Of a stretch of DNA of 64,000 nucleotides, positions 26,600 to 37,800 are shown in pieces. The stretch covers positions 637,807-701,806 of the forward strand of contig FN648885.1 of NCBI GenBank assembly GCA_000310025.1, read 5' to 3'. The DNA comes from Ectocarpus siliculosus (taxonomy: Eukaryota > Sar > Phaeophyceae > Ectocarpales > Ectocarpaceae). The translations under genes were made by a program, and so were the position numbers. The notes below the pieces were generated by a model. It did no database searches. It was given only the letters and a program-made list of their open reading frames with translations, and was not told where the DNA came from. Every line of letters begins with the position of its first letter. Position 1 is the first letter of the stretch.

Positions 26600-27780
26600 A
26601 ATCATACCATATGCAGAGGCGGACCACTGATGGAGGGGAAACTGGAAAAGGAAAAAAATGAGAGGGAAGCACCAAGACACGTAGGAAGGTAGATACCAAA
26701 GAGCGAAAAAAACGGAAAATCTCTGTAATAAGACAGGCTGTAGTTTGTTGCAGGGCTCTCTTCTTCTATGGAGAACGTGGTGAATAATGGTTTTACGACC
26801 CCACCACTTCCGATAAGATTTAGTACCCGTCGTTGTCGCAGCACCAAACTTCGTCAGACGTGTGGTGGCTACAACGCTAGGCATTCCGACGCAACGCATG
26901 CTGTGTGGCCTGAAAAAATAAACGGCGCATAAAGGAACCGGACGCTATAGGGTCAAAAATATTGACGGAGGGGAAAATGGAAAGGAAACAAAAAGAGACG
27001 GAAGCACAACTGTGACTTTTTTGTATATACACCGCGTTGCGGTCTTTCTTGCGTCCTGTCAGTTACAAAGAGCGTGTTCCATTTTGTTTTCTCTTTTTGG
27101 TACTTTCCTGCGTGTCTTTGTGCCTCTAGGCTTCACCAAGCGTGTGTAGCTTCTTTCTGGGTTCACACATGTATGCCCGTTGCGCAGAGTCGAACCCTGA
27201 AGTCCCTGTGTGCCTTCTCCCATTTCGGGTGGGTTTTGTTCATCTCGTTCTTCCTCGGCGATGCCACCTTCCCAGCTGCTGTCAACAACGCCGGTCGTGA
27301 TCTTGCGCCTGGCGTTGTTGACTGCAGCTGGGAAGGAGTCATCGCCGAGGAAGAAGGCGATGAACAAAACCCACTCGAAATGGGAGAAGGCACATGGGTA
27401 CCGCCCTGTTTCGTGGTTCGATTTTGCGCAACTGGCACACGAACGTATTGCAAGGATTGTTCCCAAGATGAATCTGTTGACAACGGTTGGCTTCTACGTT
27501 GGTGAGGTTTTTTCGTCATGTCTACCGCTTGCAGCTGCCTGCACGTGTTCGCCACAACGCCAAGACCATACGTGCACCGTCGACAAGTGTACTCATGCCA
27601 GAGTATGACGACAGCACGTAAAGCTTTTGTACACGCCGTTGGCGCAGCACCGAACTTCGTCAGACATGTGGTGGCCACAACGCTTGGCATGCCGTCGCAA
27701 CGTGTACAGGACAAAGATTTGATGAGGAGGTTCTGTTGGGAGATCAACGATTTCGGAGGACAGCATCATCTTGGTTAGGT
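26600..27780. repeat. Nested direct and inverted repeat complex
   Basis: A block at about 26832-26905 (CGCAGCACCAAACTTCGTCAGACGTGTGGTGGC...) returns as a direct copy at 27638-27710. A second direct pair is GATGGAGGGGAAACTGGAAAAGG (26630) with GACGGAGGGGAAAATGGAAAGG (26963). In the middle, 27165-27290 is inverted as 27312-27440 around a loop of about 20 bp. Its landmarks are CTTCCCAGCTGC against GCAGCTGGGAAG, and CGAGTTCTTCCTCGGCGAT-like sequence against ATCGCCGAGGAAGAA. The arrangement suggests a foldback element flanked or invaded by copies of itself. No transposase reading frame is visible. Confidence 0.65.
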
Positions 27781-29446
27781 AGATTACTGTAGTTCGATTT
27801 GGATAGATGGGAGAGAAAGGTATGTTGCGCCTGACTCTGCCTATTTTTTTAGAAGGGTGATCCCCCTTCTGCCGTGCGTGGGCCTGCGTCCTCTCTTCAC
27901 TCAGTAGAAGCACTACCTGAAATGTCGTGCTCGGGCATGAAACGGGCGGCCGTGTGCAGGTGGCCCGTGCTCCCACGTTCGTTGCAGCGAAAAACGCGCT
28001 ATACCAGGATCGGGCTTCGCCCATTTTCTACGGGTGCGTGCCTGCTGCTCTCGCGGGTGTTTCCATGCTTGTAGCTCACCGTCCAGGCGGGGCGTTCGTG
28101 GTCCGCCACAAGGGTATGGCGGCAGCAAATTGGGCAGCCTGTCGACTTTCCTCTGATTTACGGCCGTTCCATGCAGCAAGAATACGGCACAGACCTGAGC
28201 AACGAAAACCGGCGTCGCTACAACTGCTTTTTCCTCAGGGTATTGCATATGTTTTGAGGGTTGGGCCCCAGCGAAGGAACCTCCGTTGCTTCTGAAGAAC
28301 CAATGTTTGCAACGTTTATGTTTTACTCTCAACTGAATCAGTCCCATCCTCAAGGGGTTGCCCTTGAACTCTCTCCTTTGCTCGCGACCACTGGGCTCGT
28401 GGACGCCAAGTTGCCGATCAGATCACCCGTGGTCTGTGTGAATTGTACATGTATTTTTTTCCCGCGGTACTCATCTCTGGCCAGGCTGAACTTTTAGCCG
28501 CGTTGTGCCGACATACCGAGAGAGGACGTTGCTCTCCCCTTGGCTGGACCCTCTCTACCCTGTATAAAAGTCCCCTAAAAGGCCAAACATATGCGTCAAT
28601 AGTAGAGGTGTGCTTCCGAACACGGGATATTTCCTCTCTTTGTATCTAGATCTCCCCTGGACCTGAGTTTACGGGCAGCTCATATTCCATTGGGCAGTGA
28701 ATGGTGGTATATATGCCTGGTCGGCGAATCGATTCCCAACCCCAATGACCTGAAGTCGCTTTTCCCCAACATGATGACAAGGCCTTATTGCGAAGTCACT
28801 TGCTGCTGCTCGTTTTGGTTGTTGGCTGCTGTTGCAGAGAAATTCAATTCAGCATCAGGAGCGTGGGCATCGCGTGTTTTGGACCACCCGCCTCCCCTGC
28901 ACTTACCTCGTTGCTGGATTCATCGTTTTTCTCTGCTTTCACACCAGCAGGATTTGTATATCTCATGTCGGCACGGATGTCCGGGGTGGTCACTAACCAG
29001 CCGCAAGAGGTAGGCTTGGGATTTCCTGCGTTCTTCGCCATCGGCATGAGACTCCACCGTGGATACCACGATGGACGCAAAGTGATAGAAGTAGAAGTAG
29101 AAAGACGTCTGAGATCTCACTGCTAATGTCTTGTTACAGGCTGTTTCTGGTAGACCTAAATGCACGTATTTAGGCACCTATGGCTGAGCAAACACTAACA
29201 ACTGCCTTTTGCGTCAGGACTCCTCAGTTTCCACCCAACCATGCGTCCAGGTATGTGTATTGTATCAAACGTGCCTTGTTCAATTCTGTGTCCCGGTGTT
29301 CACTCCTGAGCATGTTTTTTCCTCCCGAATATGATTCAGTCGCTTTCCGTTTACGTTCCACAATTGAACGTAGGCCACGCGCAGAAACTTGCTTTCAAGG
29401 GAGGTACTCATACGCTGCTGCTTTCGCTTCGTTTCGGCCATGCTTT

Positions 29447-29974
29447 ATGATACAGCTTCTTGGTTACCCACCACCTCCGGGGGCTCCGTCCAAAGATAGC
29501 CCACCTCCCCCAGGGGCTCCGCCGGGTGGAGAGTGGGAGGGGGAACGCCACTGTGGGAAGCACACGTGGATCATTGGAGTGTGCCTCCACTGTTGGTGTA
29601 TTGCTTGCTGCCCCGTTGACACCAGGATGGTGAGTGCGTCAATGTACATGTCTCGAAAAAAAGCATGGCCCATGGAAGCACCTAGTACAGTGTTTCATTG
29701 CTAGTTTGGATAAAGTGGAATGTCCGACGTGCTGACGAAAAGTAGTTCGAGAAGAGGCCAAGCTTGCTTTAGGCATGACCATCACACAAATTTGGAATGT
29801 GTACTTGAATTATACACCGAAGATTGTTGTACATCACCGCTCACTCCCATACAACATTTTCGCCCAACTTTTGCTCTTCTCACGCCGCAGGTTTATTATG
29901 CCGAAGGGAAAAAGTACGGCAGAACCGGGGTAGTGAAGTTTGATGCCGGGGTCTATGACTCCGACGATGACTGA
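29447..29974 (+). CDS. Small proline-rich, cysteine-rich protein (3' exons, 5' end uncertain)
   Basis: Two exons are supported: about 29447-29629, ending ACCAGGATG before a GTGAGT donor, and 29891-29974 after a CGCCGCAG acceptor. They join in phase and end in TGA. The product starts with two PPPPGAP repeats, then has a short Trp/Cys/Ile-rich hydrophobic stretch (HTWIIGVCLHCWCIACCP). It ends in an acidic, soluble tail (YDSDDD). An in-frame ATG lies at 29447, but a CAG just after it could equally be an acceptor, so upstream exons may exist. The layout is reminiscent of small Pro-rich proteins with a C-terminal membrane segment, such as the BRI3 type, but I do not recognise a specific family. 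Function unknown. Confidence 0.5.
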
Positions 29975-31050
29975 ACAGTGACTGCCTTTGTCCGTACGGA
30001 TACGCTGCTCGGTCAGATACGCTCTTGGTGTAACATGGTGGCTTTTTTGTTCTGTGTGTCTGTTTGCATGTGGCAACCGTTGTCGGCCCGGGCGGAAGTG
30101 GCTGCGGCGGTGGTATCTCTCGAAGCTACCGAACGCACGGCGCTTGTGTCTCAGCTTTGTTTGACGTGCATGTATCAGTAAGAGGGGATCAACGTTTGCT
30201 GTTCAATTTCGATGTAACGGCCATGGAGTACATGAAATCGATATTCCAAGTGGACCCTGGCCTCTTCAGGACATGCCGGCTGGGTTTTGTGACATGGTTG
30301 TTTTTCATGTGTTTTTCCCTCGGAGGTGCCTCAGCAGCATGGTCCTTGCTGCCGTACCAAAGGGCGACCGATGTTTGGGCATCGTACTCTGTCAAAGATA
30401 ATCGTACGTTGACTGCGGATGATGTGCACGGAGCACGGGGCGGGCGTGTTTGTAGCGATTCGTGTTGGTCGGCGCTTGAACCAACATCGCCAAACTTACA
30501 TACATGTGCTGTGATGTCCGTTGCCGGCATAAGCTACACACACAGAAGTGGAATCAAGCACACACACACATTAAGACTGGCGTCTTTTCGTTGGTCAGCC
30601 GGTTAGCGCGGTCGATGCTAATAATAAAGACACCCACACATTTGCGTGGAAACATTTGGATTGCAATATGTTATCAGGAAATCTACGGATCGGAGTTGTT
30701 CTTGGAGGAAGCGTAGAAACAGGCAGGGATATATTAGCCGCACATCACACAGGCGCTCCACTCCGCGGGTTATTTCTTTTGGGAGAACCGAGATTGTTCA
30801 CCGCGCAGCAAATTTATACCTCAACCAAAACTCTTGTTCGGAGGTCTAAACCATGCGAGTCTTGTTGTAGAGCCCCGTGTCACCAGCAGCCGCCCCACTG
30901 CCCACCTCGCCCGCAAGCGGAAGCTTCGTTGGTACTTCCTGAGTACGTCTAGTGCCAATGCGTTCCACCATCATCTCAGTTTCAAAACAACGCAGTTTCT
31001 CATATGGCATTAGTCATCCTGTTACCCGAAAATAATCGAGAACTATGCAC

Positions 31051-31340
31051 GTCGCGTACCTGACGGTACCTACACGCCATGGACCTCTCGCGACGCGCCG
31101 AGTCGAGTTGGGCCCGCTCGGCATACGTCTGCTTTCCGTCCAACGGGCTGGTTGGTCAAAGTATGAAGTCTTTCCATCGTGTGCGCACAATGAATTTCAC
31201 TTTTCTGCGAGGAAATTCAAAAATGTTTTTGACCAACCAGCCGGTTGGATGGAAAGCAGACGTATGTCGAGCGGGCCCAACTCGGCTCTGCGCGTCGCGA
31301 GAGGTCCACGGCGTGTAGGTACCGCCAGGTACGCGACGCG
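31051..31340. repeat. Foldback element, ~110-bp arms
   Basis: 31051-31160 is repeated inversely at 31228-31340. Landmarks are GTCGCGTACC against GGTACGCGAC, GGTACCTACACGCC against GGCGTGTAGGTACC, TTGGGCCCGCTCG against CGAGCGGGCCCAA, and GGTTGGTCAAA against TTTGACCAACC. The arms are nearly identical, so the structure is recent. The 67-bp loop (31161-31227) is itself partly copied downstream in inverse orientation. Confidence 0.85.
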
Positions 31341-31495
31341 CAGGGTTGTCGATTAATTACGGGTAAAAGGACAAAGAAACACGGATGATGATAATGCCAT
31401 GCCATGTGTAATATTGTGAGCAAATAAATGCTTTTCCTCGCAGAAAAAAAGTGAAATTCAATGTCCGCACACGATGTAAAGACTTCATTCATACT
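31161..31495. repeat. Second, overlapping inverted repeat (loop copy)
   Basis: The loop of the preceding palindrome (31161-31212, GTATGAAGTCTTTCCATCG... to TTTTCTGCGAGG) is found inverted at 31436-31495 with a few substitutions and two extra A's. The order is therefore A, B, A', spacer, B': two interleaved palindromes. Confidence 0.75.
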
Positions 31496-31801
31496 GACAG
31501 CAGCAGGCTATTGTTTCTTGCGCAAAGCGGTGTAAAATGTCTATTTAGCATCTTTTATCTAAAGTGGTAGACTCTTTCAATAGGTACGTGATATTCTGTC
31601 TCTGACTCTTTTCTATGATAGAGATGGACTCGTTGTGTCACATTAATAAGAAAAAAAAAAAAATAGTCTACAAGTCGGTCGGGGTATTTATTGAACGAAG
31701 ATCATCCGCAAAATTCGCTCACACACTTTCATTTCCCTTTTCCCTAACCCTTTCGCACACGCAGCAGGAGTGACGAGCGAAGGCGATCTCGAAAGGAGCC
31801 C

Positions 31802-34800
31802 ATGGCACTTTCACGATGCAGCCTCGCCACCCTCTCGTTACTGGCGAGTGCTTTGCTGCCAGCGGAAGCGCTGACGGTAGAGGCTGGCACGATTGTCGGC
31901 GTGTCGGTCGATGCGCCTGTGTTCGACACGCGCTCTAGCGCACCCTACGGCTGCCCGCCCGTCGGTTGTCTGGGTGAGAACACCAGGGTGAGTGCCAGCT
32001 GGGAGTCTAAGCGCGCAAGGCATCTGCTGTTTGGATGCGTTTCCCTCCGCCCGATGTTTTACAGTAGACTACAGCTGTGGTATGTATTCAGCCATCCCCG
32101 TGCTAGAACCCGCCAGTCTCTACTGTAGAACCAACCCACTTTCAGCCTCTCGTCGCGTTGTCTTATTGGTTCCTCAGGAGCACGAGCAGCGCACACTGGT
32201 GTGCTTTTATCGGTGGCACCAGTGTGTTCACTGGACATAGAGTCTTTTCAGAGTCACACACGGGCACATACCCCTACACCTTGTTGCCAATGTATGCTAT
32301 GGATACGGTTGGCTGTAGAGGCCGGGCCCAGCCTGATGAAACTGTTCATATTCGACCAACTTGACGCTGATCATGCATGCACCATATATATACAGGACGG
32401 CAGCACGAGCAGTGAATCGCGCTGGTCTTGCGAGCCTTCGCTCGACCCCTCCGGCTCTGGCTGCGGCATCACCTACACGCTGGGAGAAGAGCAGTACATC
32501 GAAGAACTCCAGATAGGTGAGGTTCCAGATTCCAACCTAATATCTGCACCGGCTGCAGCGCCGTCGGTATTATCGTTTTCGTTTGGGCTCGCAAAAGCGG
32601 GGTAATTGAAAGAATGTGTACAGACAGGGTAGATAGACCATGCAGTACCCCAAGTACCCCGTACAGAGCGTGAGGGTAGAGCGGGTAGATTCGGTTCCGC
32701 AACATCCGCCTGCGTCCTAATGAGGGCCACTCGTGTTGCCGACTATAAAAAAAATGCAGGGATGTTGACGGTGTGGAACCGCACCGCGGTGCGGATTCTT
32801 GTTTCTTGACACGGTCACGCTGTGCGGTGCGGCGCGGTTTTTTTCATCTCGATATTTGACAGGACAGCGGCTACATTCCTCACTTGCTTCTACTACTGTC
32901 GTTGGAATATGCCAGAAAAAATTGGGGAAAAAATCTGGCAGCACCACTAGGTGGCTGATGCTCGCCATTGGCTACAACCAGATGGCGGTGTGTCTGTGTG
33001 GTGTGGGGACACGGTGTTGCCTTTGTGCTGGTTTAATAGAAAAAATAAACGATGTTCCTGGTGTGTGTCCGCACGACACAACCGTGCCTTAGCTGCGGTG
33101 TTTACCGCGGTTTACTGCGGTTTTGGCTACGGGGTAGGAAAAACCGCACCGTGATAAAACCGCAACTACGGTTTTTTGTGAATCCTTACGGTGCGGTGCG
33201 GTGCGGTGCGGTGCGGTTTTGTCGTTCCACGGTGCGGTGCGGCGCGGTTTTGTGCACCTCGATATTTCACGGTGCGGTGCGTTGCGGTGCGTTGCGGTGC
33301 GTTGCGGTGCGTTTTTATTTCATCTCGAAATGCGACGGTGCGGTACGGTGCGGTTTAACCGCACCGCACCGTCGAGAAAAAACGCACCGTGAACATCCCT
33401 GAAAAAATGCCATCTAGTCTACATACTTCTTTGTTTTTTTTTATGCACACGTTACAAATCGTGTGGAATCACATCCGGAACCAGTCTGCGAGGGACTCTT
33501 AGATTTTCTGCTACAACTCTCGCCGTAGTGCTGATCCACATCATGCACATCACCTACGCGTCGCCCACATGCAAAGACACACACACACCAATTTTGGTTT
33601 GGTTCACCCTCTTTCTCAGGCCAGCGCCGTTTCGGTCCATTGCGTGCTTCCATGGCTTGGATTTTGATGATTTTATTGGAGGTAGACGCATGATCGCTCT
33701 GGAGGCCTCTCTGCTGACTACTGGAGTTTAGACTTGAAATTGGGGCGACTTTCGCAGGCCAACTGCGGTCGCTGCAGTGAGTGGTGATCCCAAACCTTGT
33801 ACATCATGGATGTATTCGTTCCATGGCCTTCTATCTCTACTATGGCCAAGCATCGGCCAAATTGGGGAACCGTAGCGTTCAGGCCACCCTGGGTGAAAGT
33901 TGCTTCCCAAGAGCTGAACAGGTTGCGCGCAGCAGCAGAAAGCTGGTTCAATTCAGATGTGGTCGTGAGGCATTTCTAGCGTCCAAGCAAATCAAAGGGT
34001 AAACACAGCTTTATTTCCGATGTAGGGTATGACATACTTGCCCGTGTACTTTGGCGGCACGTCGAGGTCTGTGTGAGGAGCACGAGGTGGCGAAAGAACT
34101 GGGCTCAGCCATGCTCAAGCTGGGGAGGGGATGAAACCAAATGGATGACCCCGCTGAACCGGGGTCTCCCACACTTTATGTAACTTTCCCAAACGACTCA
34201 TGGGACTTCCATGGGTCATCCATGGGTCACCCACGGGCCTCCAATGGGCACCCCGTTAGGCCCATGGGCAACCCATGGGAAGCCCATGAGCGGCCAATGA
34301 GAGCCCTTCAACCGAACCAGTGTACTCGTAAAAGAGAGAATATCTGCTTTGGAACGGGCACTATAACGCTAATACCTAACGCTAACCCAACCCCTAACCC
34401 CAAGCCCACACGATACGTGCTAGGTTGGCGCTGGTGGCTAAAGTTCTAGGTTGATATGCCGGTGGCGGAGCTCTAGGTTGAAGTGCCCACGGTGGGCACT
34501 TGATGGGCCGCCTGTGGGCCGTTCATGGGCATGCCCATGGGTCACCCATGGGCGGCCCATGGGCGGCCCATGGGTGGCCCATGGGCAGCCCATGATGAGC
34601 CCTGAAGAGCCCATGAATGACCCATGGGAGTCCCATGGGCGGTTTAGCAAAACTGTCAGTAGTGTGGGAAATTGCTGAACCGGGGGCGTGAATTTTTGTC
34701 CGTGCTTGTTTTCAATTTCCTCAAGGGCGGCAACACGTGTGGGGTGCCCCCTGTCAGACAAGTTTTCCGTACAGGACCCAAAAATCACAATCGATTGTGT

Positions 34801-37800
34801 CACTGATTTAACACCAGCAGTATAATCGGGCACCCCGCCCCCCCCTCCGCGCGAGATGCATCGAAGCTAAAATGACAGTAGTACCGTGTGTATGATGTCG
34901 GAGAGGAGAGGTTGCCGAGAAAAGCCTCGCAGGCGAAGTAGGCAAACAAGATAATGGGTAGATAGATGACGAAAAAAGAAGTTCGAAGTCGAACAATATT
35001 GGAAACGGTAGGCATGGAGGGGTTCAAGAAAAACGCATGCGTTGCTTTTGCCGAGAGAGAAGAACATAATCTAACCAAAGACACCAAGGATAAGGAGGGG
35101 GTAGATGTGTGCGGAATGTTGAAAGAAGGGATAGGGTTCAAGGATTACCTACTACATGAGAACCAATTGCTGCAGGGACAAAGCTGAAGGTCAAATTTAG
35201 GACTGGGGACAAGGTCTTCGAGAACGTAGACGAAGATTTCGGAAGGTAAACGATGACGACAACTTAACATAAATGTGAATGCGACTCCGAGTGCGAAGGC
35301 CGAGTTGATTTAGTTGCGGAATGTCCGTTGTACGACAAGTAGAGAGAAATGTACATGACTGAGCTGGGAAAAGTAGAAGGACGATACAGAGACGTAATTG
35401 AGGCATGGAATAACCTGGAGAAGACGGTAGCTGTACTGGGGCAGAGGAAGTGGGTTGAAGAGGCGGGAAGTGATACCGAAAGGATAGACGGGTTCGGAAA
35501 ACATTTTTGGGGCACCTTTGGCAAAGTAGGAAGGAACGATTGGCCATCGGTGATCGGTCCTGTGGGAACAGTGCTCCGTCCCCTCGAGTACGCGTAGTCA
35601 ATGGTCTAACCGCTAAGGCACGCAAAACATGAGAACGCCCCCCCCCCTCCCCCCCCCTCCGTGCGTACAGTCGACATTTCACGCGGTGCCCCCACCACTC
35701 CCGCCCCGATGTGAAAGTAACTGCTGATGTTGGGGTCACCCCCCACCATCCTGCATGCTTGTCTTGCAGCTGCCGTGCTTTGGGGCTCCGTTCTTGTCTG
35801 TAGGCGCATTGGTACACCACAAAGGCGGGTTGTTGTTCTTAATACCTCGCGGGGCCGATCACCTGTTCTTTAATGGACATGTTTTTAAATTTTGGATTCT
35901 CTGAGGGTCACGTTCTTAACTGCTAAGTTCTTAAGTGGTGGCGCGTTCTGTATCGAACTGGTAAATACGTTTGTTGTTTTATGTTGCTCATGAATCTGGA
36001 GTTCTTATTATTTCAAGGCTACCCTTTTCTGGAGCTAGGGCGCTTACCTCCCGGGGGCGACGCAAGAACACACAGCCAATGTCATTGCGGTCCCATCGTT
36101 ACATCTCAACGTCACGATGGTAGTGAGTGCCGATATTTCGTACAGCCTGCAGAATTTGACTGGAATTTGCATCATTTACTGGGTATTTTTCTTTATCCCC
36201 GTCACTTTTCGCGTGCGCGTGAGTGCGTGCTTTAAGACTAGTGACGTCTTCCTGCAGGTCCTACTGCTGCAACCCGCTGCGTTTGATCACTCACTCTTAC
36301 GCATTCGTGTTGCCCATGGTCTGTCGGACTTGTGTGCGTTGCGCAGGAACGAAAACAAAGTCTTCCTGTTTTATGCAACACGGGTTTTCTTGTATTTCTC
36401 GCGAATACTTTCTTCGCGTGGAACATGTCCCCGGGGTATAGAACCAGTTTTTTCAACTTTGGACGTCAAGTACACGCGCCACGGGGGACTGTCGGTCCTC
36501 GGGCGTTCATAGCAATGTACCGACGACACCCCTGGGTGACCCTGAGAAGGAAGCGTGAGAAAAGAATCGCTTCCGCCAGGGATATATATATATCCGGAAG
36601 CACAAAAGCAGGCGAAGTGATACATCTACATGCAAGCTTCCCCTCCGGGACGTGGTCTCCCGGGAGTACATCCAGGGGGGTGATGCCAAGAGCTCAGTTC
36701 ATAGTTTAATGTGTGCTGAAGTCCTTTGTCTGTGATTGAAAGGGCATTGTTGGACGCACACGTTATAACACGTTGCCGAAGAGTTTCAAACGAGAAACTT
36801 CCTTGGTCGTTGGTTGCCACCATAAATGATGGTTCCTCCCCCAAAACGAGTTCAACGATGTTGACACCCTATTAGTGTATTAGGTCCACGGGCCTTCTCT
36901 GGGTACCTGCCGCACACGATACCTAGCGGGCAACTGCAAGTTTACTTCTCTGCAGCTACAAACACCTGAGCGCGGGACAGCACCTTAACCATTACCCAAA
37001 CGTTCAGAGTATACGATCCAAGGGCGCGAGAGGGAATCGCTCCTCTGTGCGCACGACGTCACCGAGGTTAGTGCTCCTAATGTCAAAGGTCGCGGAAACG
37101 GACATGCTCTGACCGTCCGGGGTGCCAGCACTGGGGAAGTGGCTCGCTGCTGCGCTCCTGGTGGACTTGAAGGCACTGGCGGGTTGCTGGTTCGCGTCGT
37201 GGCGACTTTGATGTCGGCAAGGACGTCCTTCACCTCTAGGCGGACACGACATACCAGGGTTCGATGGTCCAGGCCGCGACCATCTGAGTTCCGGTATCCC
37301 TTCGACGGCGTGGGTTCCAGGGCAAGAACACGAACCATGAGAACAGTGTTGATGTTTGAAGCAAGAACTGCAGTGGCACCTACACACCCCTCTCTCAGTC
37401 GATCTTCGGACTCTTTTCCAAGGCACGCACACAGCACACAGCGCGAGTACGCAGAACAGGAGAGTGGCGCACGTCTTCAACAGCGGATGGGGGGGGGGTT
37501 GTCCGTAATAAACCGGCCGCGCCAGATTCCAGATTTGGCTGATGCGGGTGGACGAAAAACAATTGATCGATGGGTAGCAGGCAGTTACGTCTGCTTTTGA
37601 TATCCACAACAACGACACACGGCCACCTCACGTACAAAGCACTAAGGGGTTGTTGGCAATCGCTTAGGGTGAGCAGTACAGGGTTGTGAACCCTAAAAGG
37701 CGGTTTAGCAAAACCGCAGAAAGTGTGGGAGACCCGCTTGTGTAGAGCCAACCCGAAAACAACAAATAATCCAATTTGGATTTCGATTTTTGATGCACAT

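Larger units (their letters stand above)
22318..29446. other. Long intergenic region with repeats
   Basis: No confident gene. Seen here: an 18-bp direct duplication (GTCGAAGTGGATTCTTTC twice, 22878-22913), a 15-bp inverted repeat at 24629-24702, and a complex of direct and inverted repeats at 26600-27780. A plus-strand stretch at about 27958-28080 reads as a short hydrophobic peptide (FYGCVPAALAGVSMLVAH). It ends near possible splice sites and could be an upstream exon of the small gene ending at 29974, but nothing ties them together. Confidence 0.4.
29975..31801. other. Intergenic region with palindromes
   Basis: Lies between the small proline-rich gene and the start of the secreted discoidin-LRR gene. 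It contains the paired inverted repeats at 31051-31495 and an A-rich run near 31650. The last few hundred bases should include the promoter of the downstream gene. No coding exon was recognised. Confidence 0.5.

Noticed and set aside
28000-28360. Long open frames on both strands around 28.0-28.3 kb
   Set aside because: Neither strand shows a recognisable family or a chain of phase-matched exons; the plus-strand hydrophobic peptide is noted only as a weak candidate exon.
33190-33360. Regular GGTGC repeats that might suggest a CRISPR-like or regulatory array
   Set aside because: The units are contiguous pentamers without unique spacers and lie inside an element bounded by inverted termini and an 8-bp target duplication; it is satellite filler of a MITE.
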